A stretch of 46,001 nucleotides of DNA from Myxococcales bacterium (GCA_024222395.1 JAAEPE010000759.1:1-46001); one strand, 5' to 3'; positions 24,211-35,432 are shown, counted from the first letter of the stretch. A program made the numbers and translations. The notes: generated by a model from the sequence alone, not told the origin.

Positions 24211-25394
24211 AATTCGACTCCTCGTGCACTTGCCACGGTCATCATGTCCTTATCACCTCTTCCCGATAGGCACAGTACGACAATCGCCCCTGCCCCTATG
24301 ACGTCGACAACTTCGGCGAGGCCCGCGACAGCGTGCGCTGTTTCGAGGGCACAGATTATCCCCTCATGCCGCGCGAGCATCTCGAGACCGTCAAGCGCCT
24401 CCGCATCGCATCGATGCAAATACGTCGCACGACCAGAATCCTTCCAGTAGCTGTGCTCCGGGCCGACCCCAGGATAGTCGAGGCCCGCACTAATCGAGTG
24501 CGCCTCGGTAATCTGCCCCTCGTCTGAGCACAGTAGATAGGATTTAGATCCGTGCAAGACACCAACCCGCCCTTTAGTAAGCGTCGCCGCGTGACGGTCT
24601 GTGTCGATACCGTCACCCGAGGCCTCCACCCCAAAGAAGCGAACATCGCTATCGGCCTCAAAGGGCGCGAACATACCGGCCGCATTGCTACCTCCGCCGA
24701 CACAAGCGACAAGGGCATCGGGAAGCCGCCCCTCCTTCTCGAGGATTTGCTCGCGAGTTTCCTTGCCGATTACCGCCTGAAATTCGCGAACCATTTCCGG
24801 GTATGGGTGGGGGCCCGCAACCGAGCCAATTAGGTAATACGTATCTTCGACATTGGTAACCCAATCTCGGAGCGCCTCATTCATCGCGTCCTTCAGCGTA
24901 TTTGAACCTGCATACACGGGCTCAACTTCCGCTCCGAGAAGCTTCATGCGAAAGACATTGAGCGCTTGCCTTTGCACATCCTCCGCCCCCATATAGATGC
25001 GACAGGGCATTTGGAGCAAGGCGGCGACGGTCGCGGTCGCGACCCCATGCTGGCCGGCTCCGGTCTCCGCAATCAGTCGCTTCTTGCCCATGCGCTTGGC
25101 GAGCAGTGCCTGCCCAAGGCAGTTATTGATCTTGTGCGCGCCCGTGTGATTTAGATCTTCTCTCTTGAGATAGATCTTGGCCCCGAGAGCCTCCGAGAGT
25201 CGGGATGCCAAGGTGAGTCGCGAAGGCCTTCCCACGTACTCATCAAGAAGCGCATTGAGATCTCGATGAAACTCTTCGTCTCCGTCGAGCTTCTCCCACG
25301 CGCAGCGAAGCTCCTCGACTGCTGGCATTAGCGTCTCGGCGACGTATTGCCCTCCGAAGATGCCAAAGCGACCATTCTGAGTAGCAGGGCTCAT
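24207..25394 (-). CDS. trpB: tryptophan synthase beta subunit
   Basis: Condenses indole with serine to tryptophan using PLP. 395 residues, TrpB1 type. PLP lysine K88 is in HTGAHKIN, with the phosphate-binding loop GGGSNAAG and [10 protein letters not shown]. The N-terminus [15 protein letters not shown] is typical. It overlaps trpF upstream and trpA downstream by four bases each, so translation is coupled. Confidence 0.98.
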   Translation of the reverse strand: MSPATQNGRFGIFGGQYVAETLMPAVEELRCAWEKLDGDEEFHRDLNALLDEYVGRPSRLTLASRLSEALGAKIYLKREDLNHTGAHKINNCLGQALLAKRMGKKRLIAETGAGQHGVATATVAALLQMPCRIYMGAEDVQRQALNVFRMKLLGAEVEPVYAGSNTLKDAMNEALRDWVTNVEDTYYLIGSVAGPHPYPEMVREFQAVIGKETREQILEKEGRLPDALVACVGGGSNAAGMFAPFEADSDVRFFGVEASGDGIDTDRHAATLTKGRVGVLHGSKSYLLCSDEGQITEAHSISAGLDYPGVGPEHSYWKDSGRATYLHRCDAEALDGLEMLARHEGIICALETAHAVAGLAEVVDVIGAGAIVVLCLSGRGDKDMMTVASARGVEL

Positions 25395-26014
25395 TGCGCC
25401 TCTCGAACAGCATCAACAAATCTCGCTACAAGCTCTGGGTCCTTAAGCCCAGGCGACGATTCAACTCCCGAGGCGACATCGACAGCAAAGGGCTTCACTA
25501 GGCGAATCGCCTCGCCAACGTTGTCGGGCGTAAGCCCACCCGCCAGAAACACGCCGGACCGCGAGGCGGCGGCGTTGGCAGCGAGCCCCCAGTCTGCTGT
25601 ATCTCCGGACCCGCCCCGCCCTGCGGATGAAGAGTCGAAGAGGACGTGTGAGCACTCGAATGCCTCGACCCGACCGACGTCCTTTTGGCGTGACATGGGC
25701 AGGGCCTTGATGCAGGCATCTCCGAACCTGTGAGCGAAGACAGGACTCTCCTCGCCGTGCAACTGGACGAATTCGAGCTGGGCCGCTTCGATGGCTGCTT
25801 CGATTTTCCTGGCCGAGTGGTTCACAAATACGCCAACGATCTTGATATCAGGATTTGCGTTCTTTGCCGCCAATCTGATGGAACGCGCACGGATGCGGTC
25901 CACGTAGCGCTTTGATTCTCGCCAGAAATTGATCCCAAGCCACTGAACCCCGCTGGTCGCCACCTCGGCCGCATTCGCGATATCGGTGACGCCACAGATC
26001 TTGATTTCCGTCAT
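25391..26014 (-). CDS. trpF: phosphoribosylanthranilate isomerase
   Basis: Amadori rearrangement of phosphoribosylanthranilate to CdRP. 207 residues, TIM barrel. Catalytic Cys is in IKICGVT (C7), and the catalytic Asp region is VLFDSS. Other motifs are [21 protein letters not shown] and [10 protein letters not shown], with [15 protein letters not shown] at the end. It starts three bases after the trpC stop and is a separate polypeptide, not fused to TrpC as in E. coli. Confidence 0.96.
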   Translation of the reverse strand: MTEIKICGVTDIANAAEVATSGVQWLGINFWRESKRYVDRIRARSIRLAAKNANPDIKIVGVFVNHSARKIEAAIEAAQLEFVQLHGEESPVFAHRFGDACIKALPMSRQKDVGRVEAFECSHVLFDSSSAGRGGSGDTADWGLAANAAASRSGVFLAGGLTPDNVGEAIRLVKPFAVDVASGVESSPGLKDPELVARFVDAVREAQ

Positions 26015-26017
26015 TGC

Positions 26018-26803
26018 TCATCCTCGTTTCATACTCCGTAGTTCTCGCCCGGGGCTCGCAGCTCGCATCAAGCTCTCACCAACGAGCACTGCATGCGCAC
26101 CTGCTTCCCGCAGCTCAACTACATGCTCGCGCGATTTGATCCCGCTCTCGCCCACCAGAATGCAGCCCTTCGGCATCTGCCTGGCGAGGCGCGCCGTTAG
26201 ATCGAGGTCGATCGCAAAGGTCGCGAGGTTGCGGTGATTTACCCCAATAACCTCTGCTCCTAGCTTCGCTGCGCGCTCAGCTTCCCCCTCATCGTGCACC
26301 TCAATAAGGGCGCGCATGCCCCACTCTCTCGCGCACTGGTAGAGTTCTGAAAGCCGTTCTTGCTCGAGGGCACTGACGATCAGGAGGATCGCGTCGGCCC
26401 CCTCGGCCCGGGCCTCCGCAACCTGATAGGGGTGCACGATAAAATCTTTGCGAAGGACTGGAATCTGCACGCAAGCTCTCACCCGCGATAGAAATTCCAA
26501 ACGGCCATCGAAGAACTTGTGATCAGTCAGCACCGATATGGCGCTGGCGCCCGCCTCCTCGTATTCGCGCACAACTGCATCGGGCATCACGCCCGGAGCA
26601 ATGGCGCCAGCAGAAGGAGAAGCGCGCTTGAACTCGCAGATGAAACGCATCGCCTCACCCTCGTTTCGCCGCAATGCTGCAGCGAAATCTCGGGTCGTCG
26701 GCTGCTCGCGAGCCACGGCCTCGACCTCCGCGAGAGGCCTCGCCAGCATCGCAGCCTCAACCTCGGGCCCCTTCTCTGCGAGAATCTTCGCGAGAATGCT
26801 CAT
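26018..26803 (-). CDS. trpC: indole-3-glycerol-phosphate synthase
   Basis: Closes the indole ring from CdRP. 261 residues, a monofunctional TIM-barrel enzyme. Motifs are ICEFKRASPSAGAI with the catalytic lysine, YEEAGASAISVLTDHKFFDG, VLRKDFIVHPYQV, IGVNHRNLATF and LVGESGIKSREHV. Its ATG overlaps the trpD stop by four bases. Confidence 0.97.
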   Translation of the reverse strand: MSILAKILAEKGPEVEAAMLARPLAEVEAVAREQPTTRDFAAALRRNEGEAMRFICEFKRASPSAGAIAPGVMPDAVVREYEEAGASAISVLTDHKFFDGRLEFLSRVRACVQIPVLRKDFIVHPYQVAEARAEGADAILLIVSALEQERLSELYQCAREWGMRALIEVHDEGEAERAAKLGAEVIGVNHRNLATFAIDLDLTARLARQMPKGCILVGESGIKSREHVVELREAGAHAVLVGESLMRAASPGRELRSMKRG

Positions 26804-27849
26804 TGCGGCGCGCCCGCTGGATCTGGAGCATTCGTGAGGCGAATCAAGGCTTCGAGCTTCTCGATGGCCTTTCCCGAGTCGACCGCCTCCGCGGCGCGCT
26901 TGGCCCCGTCTTTGAGACTAGAGGCAATGCCACAGGCGCAGAGAGCGACCGCACTCTCCATGATCACCGCATTCCGGCCTGCACCGCGCTCGCCGGCAAA
27001 TAGCCGTCTCGCGAAGTCAGCATTCGCTGCCGCGTCGCCTCCTGCGAGGCCAGCATCGTCAACTTCTTCGAGCCCAAAGTCGGCAGGCGTCACATAGCGC
27101 TCTTCAACCTTGCCGCTCTCCTCATCAAAACTGCACATCAGAGTCTTGCCGCGAACAGCAATCTCATCGATTCCGCCTTCACCGTGCACAACGAAGATCC
27201 TCCTTGCGCCGAGGGCTCCCAATGCTTCCGTGACGGGCCGGCACCACTCCGGACCAAAGACGCCAATCACCTGATTGCGAGCCCGAGCCGGATTCGTGAG
27301 GGGCCCCAAGAGATTGAACATCGTGCGCGTCCCGAGCTCTCGCCTCGGCGCTGACGCATGCCGGGTGGCGGCGTGAAACGAAGGCGCAAAGAGGAAGCCG
27401 ATTCCGAGTTCTCGCATGCACGTCTCGACGGTCTCAACCGAAACGTCAATGGCGACTCCCAGGGCCTCGAGGACATCGGCCGAACCGGAGCGAGAACTCA
27501 GCGCACGATTGCCGTGTTTGGCAACCAGCCCGCCTGCTGCTGCGGTGACAATGGCCGCCATCGTCGAGACATTCACGCTCCCGGAGCCGTCTCCGCCCGT
27601 CCCGCAGGTATCAACTGCGTGGTCCGGATCTTCGCAGTGGATAGGCAAAGCGCGTTCTCGCATCGAGCGGGCTGCCCCCGCAATTTCGTCAGCGGTAACC
27701 CCTTTCATGCGGAGCCCAATCAAGAGACCACCAATCTGCGCTGGCGTCGCCTCCCCATCCATAATGCGCCCGAATACTTCTGAGACCTCAGCGGAGCTCA
27801 GGTCCTCCCTGTCTACCACCTTCTGAATCGCCGTCCTTAATTCCAACAT
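26800..27849 (-). CDS. trpD: anthranilate phosphoribosyltransferase
   Basis: Joins anthranilate and PRPP. 349 residues, type III phosphoribosyltransferase fold. Glycine-rich PRPP loop is DTCGTGGDGSGSVNVST, with KHGNRALSSRSGSADVLEALG and RTMFNLLGPLTNPA. ATG 27849 is preferred over the GTG at 27858 because GGAG sits eight bases before it. It lies 15 bases after trpG and is not fused to it. Confidence 0.97.
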   Translation of the reverse strand: MLELRTAIQKVVDREDLSSAEVSEVFGRIMDGEATPAQIGGLLIGLRMKGVTADEIAGAARSMRERALPIHCEDPDHAVDTCGTGGDGSGSVNVSTMAAIVTAAAGGLVAKHGNRALSSRSGSADVLEALGVAIDVSVETVETCMRELGIGFLFAPSFHAATRHASAPRRELGTRTMFNLLGPLTNPARARNQVIGVFGPEWCRPVTEALGALGARRIFVVHGEGGIDEIAVRGKTLMCSFDEESGKVEERYVTPADFGLEEVDDAGLAGGDAAANADFARRLFAGERGAGRNAVIMESAVALCACGIASSLKDGAKRAAEAVDSGKAIEKLEALIRLTNAPDPAGAPQ

Positions 27850-27864
27850 ACTCGACACTCCGCC

Positions 27865-28445
27865 CTAGTCTTCCGATAGCCTAAGAAAATTCTGAAGAAG
27901 GCCCATGCCATCCTCGGTCTTGATGGACTCGGGATGAAACTGAACCCCCTCTATGGGAGTCGCGGTGCCCACGAAGTCCCGATGCCTAATGCCCATGATC
28001 TCATCTTCCCAGGTCTTTGCGGTGATCTCGAGAACAGGGGGTAGCGTCGCGCGCTCGACAAGGAGCGAGTGATATCTGGTTGCAATCATCGGGTTCTGCA
28101 GTCCCTCGAAGACCCCTTTGTCGTCGTGGAATACCTTCGACAGCTTGCCGTGCATCACTCGTTCGGCTCGCACTATCGCCGCACCGAAGACCTGCGCGAT
28201 ACTCTGATGCCCGAGGCAAACTCCAAAGATGCCCACGCGCCCCGTAAAATGCTCGATGACAGCCGTCGAGACTCCTGCCTCGGAGGGCGTCTTCGGCCCC
28301 GGCGAGATGACAATGCGGCTCGGCCCAAAATCGGCTAGAGCCTGCATATCGATGGCGTCGTTTCTGATGACTGTGGGTTCACAGCCGAGCTGCCCGAAGT
28401 ACTGGGCGAGATTGAAGGTAAAGGAGTCGTAGTTGTCGATGAGCA

Positions 28446-28452
<7 letters not shown>
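27865..28452 (-). CDS. trpG: anthranilate synthase glutamine amidotransferase subunit
   Basis: Supplies ammonia from glutamine to TrpE; 195 residues. The class I amidotransferase triad is visible: C79 in GVCLGHQ and the HPES block with His and Glu. [11 protein letters not shown] is the oxyanion region. It could also serve p-aminobenzoate synthesis, as in bacteria with a single TrpG/PabA; no pabB is in view. Its start overlaps the trpE end by seven bases. Confidence 0.95.
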
Positions 28453-30017
<1,565 letters not shown>

Positions 30018-30071
30018 AATCAGATCCTTCCGCGGGTCGACAGTGCCGCCCGCTTGGTTATTCTAGGCGCC

Positions 30072-31349
30072 ATGCCCTCCAGTCTCGAAGCCAACGACCC
30101 GACAATCTCACGTCTAATTGCTCAGGAGACCCAAAGGCAAGGATCGAAGATTCGCCTCATCCCCTCCGAGAACTTTGTCTCATCGGCGGTTCTGGAGGCT
30201 ACGGGCTCAGCGCTCACCAACAAGTACTCCGAGGGCTACCACGGCAAACGCTACTACGAGGGCCAAGAGTTCATCGACCAGATTGAGGAATTGGCCATCG
30301 ACCGAGCCAAAGACGTCTTCGGAAGTGCACACGCCAATGTACAGCCCTACTCCGGCTCTCCTGCCAACCTCGCCGCCTACTTGGCGTTCTGCGAGCCAGG
30401 CGACAAGATCATGGGTATGCACCTGCCCTCGGGTGGCCACCTAACCCACGGTTGGAAGGTCAGCATCTCCGGGAAGTTCTTCAATTCGGTTCAGTACCAA
30501 GTCGACAAAGAAACGGGCCGCATCGACTTGGATCACGTGCGCGAGATGGCCATGAAGGAGCGCCCCAAGGTGCTCTGGGCGGGCGGCACTGCGGTTCCGC
30601 GGACGATTGACTTCTCGGCCTTCGCCGAGATCGCCAAGGAGTGCGGCGCACTCTTCTTTGCAGACATCGCTCACATTGCCGGCCTCATTGCTGGCGGCGC
30701 CCATCCGACACCTGTCGGCCTCGCTGACGTGGTCACCACGACCACCCATAAGACACTTCGTGGCCCCCGCGGCGGCATGATCATGGCGAGCGAAGAGCAC
30801 GCCAAGGCCGTCGACCGAGCGGTCTTCCCCGGCCTCCAGGGCGGGCCGCACAATCACACCACAGCAGCTCTGGCGGTTGCGCTCCACGAGGCGCAGCAGG
30901 ATAGCTTCAAGACGTACGCGCATCAGATCGTCAGCAATGCCAAGGCTCTGGCGGCGCGACTATCCGAGCATGGCTTCGAACTGGTTTCCGGCGGCACGGA
31001 CAATCATCTCATCCTCATCGACCTCACAAACAAAGAGTTGCCAGGCAAGGTACTCGCGAAGGCGCTCGACAGAGCGGGCATTGTTTCGAACTACAACTCG
31101 GTCCCCTACGATACTCGGAAGCCCTTCGACCCATCGGGACTTCGAATCGGTACGCCTGCTGTCACTACCCAGGGAATGGGCGAGACAGAGATGGTCAAGA
31201 TCGCCGATTGGATGAATGAAGTGGCGAATAGCGTGGGCGATGAGGGGCTGCAGGAGCGGATCGCAGGCGAGGTGCGCGAGGTCTGCAAGGCGTTCCCGGC
31301 CCCTGGCACATCTGGCACTTGTGGAACAAGTGCCCACACAGCCGCGTAG
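30072..31349 (+). CDS. glyA: serine hydroxymethyltransferase
   Basis: PLP enzyme interconverting serine and glycine with tetrahydrofolate; 425 residues. Motifs: NKYSEGYHGKRYYEG, SGSPANLAAY, ADIAHIAGLIAGG, and PLP lysine K227 in TTTTHKTLRGPRGG. ATG 30072 is the conserved start; upstream codons in this frame overlap trpE. The last 17 residues (PAPGTSGTCGTSAHTAA) lie outside the family fold and are encoded by a hairpin repeat. Divergent pairing with trpEGDCFBA makes sense: TrpB uses serine. Confidence 0.97.
   Translation: MPSSLEANDPTISRLIAQETQRQGSKIRLIPSENFVSSAVLEATGSALTNKYSEGYHGKRYYEGQEFIDQIEELAIDRAKDVFGSAHANVQPYSGSPANLAAYLAFCEPGDKIMGMHLPSGGHLTHGWKVSISGKFFNSVQYQVDKETGRIDLDHVREMAMKERPKVLWAGGTAVPRTIDFSAFAEIAKECGALFFADIAHIAGLIAGGAHPTPVGLADVVTTTTHKTLRGPRGGMIMASEEHAKAVDRAVFPGLQGGPHNHTTAALAVALHEAQQDSFKTYAHQIVSNAKALAARLSEHGFELVSGGTDNHLILIDLTNKELPGKVLAKALDRAGIVSNYNSVPYDTRKPFDPSGLRIGTPAVTTQGMGETEMVKIADWMNEVANSVGDEGLQERIAGEVREVCKAFPAPGTSGTCGTSAHTAA
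31314..31334. repeat. perfect hairpin GGCACTTGT-GGA-ACAAGTGCC in the glyA 3' end
   Basis: Nine-bp perfect arms with a three-base loop lie inside the last codons of glyA. A second, shorter hairpin with the same TTGTGRAACAA core follows 39 bases later. The pair may be a stability or termination signal, or copies of a small dispersed palindrome. Confidence 0.6.
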
Positions 31350-31352
31350 GGA

Positions 31353-31367
31353 GCTTGTGAAACAAGC
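31353..31367. repeat. hairpin GCTTGT-GAA-ACAAGC after glyA
   Basis: Six-bp arms and a three-base loop, four bases after the glyA stop. It shares TTGTGRAACAA with the hairpin at 31314. No U-tract follows, so a Rho-independent terminator is not well supported. The gene downstream is convergent. Confidence 0.5.
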
Positions 31368-31437
31368 ACCCCGTCCCTGCCGCGCTCAGCCTAAGAGCGC
31401 CCCGCACCTCATCACCGCCTAGCCCCGCTCCGCGCTC

Positions 31438-32136
31438 TCACCGACCGAGCAACGCCGCCCAGTCAAAGCTGCGAATGACTGGCAGCCGCCGCCCCGTATG
31501 GGCCTCAATAAGGGCGCGACTCTCCTCGCACAGAAGCCCCGATTCCTTATCGATTGTCTTTACCGTGCCTTGCGCATCATTCATAAGGCACCCGGGCGCG
31601 CCACCATGCGGCGCACTGAGAACATGTCCAATTTCATGATTCACGGTGCTCACCATGCGCCGCTTCTGCTTCTTCCTGCTCGCGCCCTTCTTCATGCGAA
31701 AGCTGGAAACCACAGCAGAGCGACCGCCAATGGCCCCCAACCCGAGAATCCCCCAGTCTTTGTGAGAGCCCTTTGTCGTGGAGATATCAGAGGTGGTGAT
31801 TCCCACCATCACATCGCAGCGGGCGCCGGCGGGAAGTCGCTGCGCCTCGGCATCGAGATAGTCGAGAATAGCGTCTCCCCTGTGCCGACGACGGGGCTTG
31901 TAATACGCCTCCTTTGGTAGCTTGCGCTTTGGCAAGAGCCGGGTCTCAGCGCCGTAGAGATAGGCAGTCCCGCGCTGGGCGACCGCAAGAAGGGCCCTAT
32001 CCTGCTTGCCCAGCGGAACAAAGCACACCTCCAGCTTCGGCGGTGCCATCATCTTCTTCGCATGAGCACTACTTGGCGCACCACTGTGGCCAAGGCTAAA
32101 CCCCAGCGAGAGAGCGACGATAACGAGTTGGCGCAT
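31438..32136 (-). CDS. secreted metzincin-type zinc protease
   Basis: Predicted secreted zinc protease of 232 residues. ATG 32136 (MRQLVIVALSLGFSLGHSGA) gives a signal peptide and avoids overlap with the upstream gene; the longer ORF to 32175 is less likely. The active site is NHEIGHVLSAPHG: H167, E168, H171 and H177, the extended HExxHxxxxxH motif, with a methionine turn in CLMNDA. This is the metzincin plan; archaemetzincin-like and matrixin-like families are the closest fits, and I cannot tell them apart. No prodomain cysteine switch is evident. It ends the accD-folC-phosphoesterase gene run. Confidence 0.8.
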   Translation of the reverse strand: MRQLVIVALSLGFSLGHSGAPSSAHAKKMMAPPKLEVCFVPLGKQDRALLAVAQRGTAYLYGAETRLLPKRKLPKEAYYKPRRRHRGDAILDYLDAEAQRLPAGARCDVMVGITTSDISTTKGSHKDWGILGLGAIGGRSAVVSSFRMKKGASRKKQKRRMVSTVNHEIGHVLSAPHGGAPGCLMNDAQGTVKTIDKESGLLCEESRALIEAHTGRRLPVIRSFDWAALLGR

Positions 32137-32159
32137 ACGAGCAATAATCCCACACACAG

Positions 32160-32870
32160 CTATCCGCGCAAGCACGCGACGTTTCGGGCCGCAGTATCGA
32201 CGCTCACATACATCCTCTGGCCATGGCTACATGTGCCTGTATTGGCGTAGATGCCCCCTCCCACTTTAAGTCGCCTCTGCACGTGGGTATGGCCCATCAC
32301 TACAACGTCAGCCGCCTGCTCCAGGAGTAGCCGCTCTGCCCCACTGGCGTAGGGGCCACCGGCACCCTGAAACTTCCGATGCTTGATTGAGACGTCTTGA
32401 TGCTCTAGCCAGTCGGCCACCGAGCGCAAGCCTGCTCGCCGCACCCGCCCCGAGAGCCACGTGCTCGCTCTCGCAAGGGGATAGAAGTTCCGCAGTAGCG
32501 GGTCGTACTGGTGACCGTGGATGAAGTACACGGCAAATCCGTCTTCTGAGACTCTCAAGTCCATCCGAGCACCACTAGCCTGCCGGGAAGCCTCATCATG
32601 ATTCCCGTGCAGGTACACGTATCGCTCATCTTGAAATCGCTCCCATAGGGCGGGCGTTCTCGCTTGCGCCAAGGCGAGCTGGCGCTGTGCCGTCCTCGGA
32701 CCAATCCAAGCACCGTACTCGCTCTGGAATATGTCTCCCAAGAGCACAATGCGATCGTGGTTCGCCTCAAGCATGTCGAGAAAACTCAGAAACTCGCCGA
32801 CACCGTGACGGAAGCAGTCCGTCTGCTTCGTTGAGCCAATATGCAGGTCGGATATTGCCGCAATTCGCAT
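32160..32870 (-). CDS. calcineurin-like metallophosphoesterase
   Basis: Cytoplasmic phosphoesterase of 236 residues with two-metal site motifs in order: ISDLHIGS, LLGDIFQ, LHGNHDEA, FIHGHQYDP and VMGHTHVQRRL. The family includes UDP-2,3-diacylglucosamine hydrolases (LpxH) and diverse phosphodiesterases; substrate unknown. ATG 32870 is separated from the folC stop by one base, so they are coupled. It resembles the larger phosphoesterase at 39528 in its motifs, including HGHQYD. Confidence 0.88.
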   Translation of the reverse strand: MRIAAISDLHIGSTKQTDCFRHGVGEFLSFLDMLEANHDRIVLLGDIFQSEYGAWIGPRTAQRQLALAQARTPALWERFQDERYVYLHGNHDEASRQASGARMDLRVSEDGFAVYFIHGHQYDPLLRNFYPLARASTWLSGRVRRAGLRSVADWLEHQDVSIKHRKFQGAGGPYASGAERLLLEQAADVVVMGHTHVQRRLKVGGGIYANTGTCSHGQRMYVSVDTAARNVACLRG

Positions 32871-32871
32871 C

Positions 32872-34104
32872 CTAGCAACAAGCCTTCCCCGGGTCCGTCA
32901 CCAGCCGCGGGTCCGCGCCAGGGCGACCGAGCGAGCTAAGAACTTCCCCGAGCAGCAGTAGCGAGCCGGTTATGAGCACCGCGCTCCCGTATGTTCGTGC
33001 CCTTGCTACAGCGTCCGCCGCAACCGGCTGCACTTCGATCGCCGAAAAGCCAAGCTGAGCGGCTTGGCTGGCAACCTGCTCGGCCGGATACCCTCTCTCC
33101 CCTTCTGCGCACGTTGCGATAAGCCTTGCGCAGTGCCCGCGTAGCGGTTCGAGGAAGCCCGCTATGTCCTTGGTGTTCGAAAGCCCAATGACCATCGTCA
33201 GTTTCTCCTGCTCTAGAAGCGCGTGGGAAAGAGCGAGCGATGCTTGCGAGTTGTGTGCCCCATCAATCCAAACGCCCGGCACTACTTCTTCAAGCCGCCC
33301 GGCAAGCGTCGCTGTCTCCAAGCCAACCTTGAGTGCTTCCTCCGAGATATCGATCCCGCGCTCTCGCAGTGAAACCACCGCCGCAACAACTGCGGCAGCA
33401 TTGAGGCGTTGGTGTGCCCCCCTGAGTGCAAGCATCTCGGGAATCTGCTCAAGGTGCACTCTCCCTACCATCACGGGGCGCTCCGCCCGCGATGCCATCA
33501 GCTCCCGAATCTTGCGCTCCGCAGCCAAGCCAATAATTGCAGGCACCCCACATCGAAAGATGCCGGCCTTTTCTAATGCAATTTCCTCCAGGGTGTCGCC
33601 GAGAAAATCGCAGTGGTCGAGGCCGATGCCCGTGACTATGGAGAGGTCTGCATCAACCGCAGTCGTAGAGTCGAGACGCCCACCGAGACCAACCTCGTAG
33701 ATGGCCACGTCGACCCTAGCTTCGTCGAAGAGCCATGCGGCCATTGCTGTGATGTACTCAAAGAATGTGAGCTGTTCTGCGCAAGTCTGCACCGCATCAA
33801 AGGCGCTAACGAAAGTCTCGCGAGCGACCGGAGCACTATTGATTCGAAAGCGCTCGCATATCGAGAGCAAATGCGGCGAAGAGAAGACACCTACGCGGAG
33901 CCCGGCGCGAGTAAGCACGTTGGCCAGCAATGCTGACGTCGAGCCCTTGCCATTGGTCCCAGCGACCTGAATTGTAGCGAGCGGCCTATGTTCTAGCGCC
34001 AGATCCTTGAGGCAAACGCGCATGCGCTCCAAGCCGAAGTCGATCCCAGAGCGCCTAGCGGCGAAGAGCGATGAGAGAGAGCTCTCGTACGCCGCCTCCT
34101 GCAT
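32872..34104 (-). CDS. folC: folylpolyglutamate synthase / dihydrofolate synthase
   Basis: Adds glutamate to folates and dihydropteroate; 410 residues. P-loop GTNGKGSTSALLA, VGLGGRLDSTTAVDADLSIVTGIGLDH, KAGIFRCGVPAI, DGAHNSQASLAL and SSPHLLSICERFRIN are the Mur-ligase-type motifs. ATG 34104 lies five bases after the accD stop and is preferred over the ORF start at 34185, which would overlap accD. accD-folC adjacency is common in Proteobacteria. Confidence 0.93.
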   Translation of the reverse strand: MQEAAYESSLSSLFAARRSGIDFGLERMRVCLKDLALEHRPLATIQVAGTNGKGSTSALLANVLTRAGLRVGVFSSPHLLSICERFRINSAPVARETFVSAFDAVQTCAEQLTFFEYITAMAAWLFDEARVDVAIYEVGLGGRLDSTTAVDADLSIVTGIGLDHCDFLGDTLEEIALEKAGIFRCGVPAIIGLAAERKIRELMASRAERPVMVGRVHLEQIPEMLALRGAHQRLNAAAVVAAVVSLRERGIDISEEALKVGLETATLAGRLEEVVPGVWIDGAHNSQASLALSHALLEQEKLTMVIGLSNTKDIAGFLEPLRGHCARLIATCAEGERGYPAEQVASQAAQLGFSAIEVQPVAADAVARARTYGSAVLITGSLLLLGEVLSSLGRPGADPRLVTDPGKACC

Positions 34105-34108
34105 GCGC

Positions 34109-34963
34109 CTAGGCCTCAGCGCGACGACCGGCGAACCAGCGCATGGTGCGCGCCAGCGTATCTTTGAGATCGTGGCGTTGGACAACCATGTCGAGCATGC
34201 CGTGTTCCATCAAGAACTCGGAGCGCTGAAACCCCTCGGGCAACTGCTGCCTAATCGTCTGCTCAATGACCCGGGGACCGGCGAATCCGATCAGGGCGTT
34301 GGGCTCGGTAATAATGACATCGCCGAGCATGGCGAACGATGCCGCCACACCGCCCGTGGTCGGGTCGAGTAGAATCGAGATATACGGCACTCCGGCTTCC
34401 TGAAGCCGAGCTCGCGCCGCTGAGGTTTTCGCCATCTGCATCAGCGAAAGCACGCCTTCTTGCATGCGCGCTCCGCCTGAAGCTGAGAATACAAGCGCTG
34501 GCACTCGACGCTCCAGTGCGCGCTCAAGCTGCCTAGTAATCTTCTCGCCAACCACCGATCCCATGGATCCACCCATGAACTCGAAGACAAAGAAGCCCAC
34601 TTCGCAGGCGCGTCCAGCAATGGTTGCGGATCCGCTCAGGTAGGCATCAGCCGGGCCGCTCTTGGACTCCGCTCGCTTGAGCGAGTCTTTGTATTTCTTC
34701 GAGTCGATATGGAAGCTGAGAGGATCGGTGCTCTTCATTCCAGCGTCGTGCTCAACGAAGCTGTCCTCGTCCACGACGAGCGCTACTCTTGCGGGGGTCG
34801 GGAGACGCAAGTGATAGCCACATGCCGTGCAAACTCGCAGGCTTTCTTCGAGATCCTTCTCAAAGAGTGACTCGCCACACTGTTCACACTTGGTCCATAG
34901 GCCCTTCGGAACAGACTTCTTGCCCTCTGCGGGCAACCCCTTTTTTCTGGACCACCATGCCAT
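34109..34963 (-). CDS. accD: acetyl-CoA carboxylase carboxyltransferase beta subunit
   Basis: Half of the carboxyltransferase that makes malonyl-CoA for fatty acid synthesis; 284 residues. The zinc finger is C26, C29, C45 and C48 in LWTKCEQCG and RVCTACG. Carboxyltransferase motifs are FMGGSMGSVVGEKI, FSASGGARMQEGVLSLMQMAK, LDPTTGGVAASFA and IGFAGPRVIEQTI. It is the first gene of a four-gene minus-strand run with folC. The 157-base gap before the divergent receiver gene should contain both promoters. Confidence 0.97.
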   Translation of the reverse strand: MAWWSRKKGLPAEGKKSVPKGLWTKCEQCGESLFEKDLEESLRVCTACGYHLRLPTPARVALVVDEDSFVEHDAGMKSTDPLSFHIDSKKYKDSLKRAESKSGPADAYLSGSATIAGRACEVGFFVFEFMGGSMGSVVGEKITRQLERALERRVPALVFSASGGARMQEGVLSLMQMAKTSAARARLQEAGVPYISILLDPTTGGVAASFAMLGDVIITEPNALIGFAGPRVIEQTIRQQLPEGFQRSEFLMEHGMLDMVVQRHDLKDTLARTMRWFAGRRAEA

Positions 34964-35120
34964 GAACGCGGAGAGTTACCCCGAACCGCTGGCTGCTGGC
35001 AAGGTGCTTGGCAGAGGGTCACCATTTTTCTTTACCGGATCCCCCAACCTCTGCTATCGACGCCTCAACGGCCTTCTAGGCACGCCCAAACTACTTAAAG
35101 TTTAGAAAAAGAGGCATCTA

Positions 35121-35432
35121 ATGAGCGAGTCTGTTCTTATCGTTGATGAAATCGCCAGCCGCCGGGACGAACTCTCCCGAGCGTTGGAAGCTGAAGGGTT
35201 CGCCGTAATCAAATCCGATTCCGCTTCAGCCGCAGTCCGAGACATCTGGGAAAACCGGTTTGTGGTGGTGCTCATCAGCTCAGTCCTCTCCGATACGCGA
35301 TCTCAAGCCCTCTCCGATCAGCTTATGCAGATGGCCCCCGAGATTGAGACGCTTATTTATGCGAAGGGCGACGCCGATCACAAGCTAGCTCGCCATGCCG
35401 CCAAGATCCGAGACGGTGAAATCGCCGCCTAG
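35121..35432 (+). CDS. degenerate (pseudo-)receiver domain protein
   Basis: Protein of 103 residues with the fold pattern of a response regulator receiver: SVLIVDEIASRRDELSRALE at strand 1/helix 1, but the phosphoacceptor region reads VVVLISSVLSD, with Ser in place of Asp. The end (DADHKLARHAAKIRDGEI) lacks the LKPF lysine motif. It is therefore unlikely to be phosphorylated on the usual aspartate. AGAGG lies seven bases upstream of ATG. It may be a partner-binding module. It is short for a receiver (about 120). Confidence 0.65.
   Translation: MSESVLIVDEIASRRDELSRALEAEGFAVIKSDSASAAVRDIWENRFVVVLISSVLSDTRSQALSDQLMQMAPEIETLIYAKGDADHKLARHAAKIRDGEIAA

Noticed and set aside
26519..27097. Long plus-strand ORFs across the trp genes
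   Set aside because: All are antisense shadows of clearly conserved trpC/trpD reading frames.
31305..31321. TGGCAC-N-TTG motif resembling a sigma-54 -24/-12 promoter near the glyA end
   Set aside because: It lies in the glyA coding hairpin and lacks the exact spacing to GC; the palindrome explains the match.
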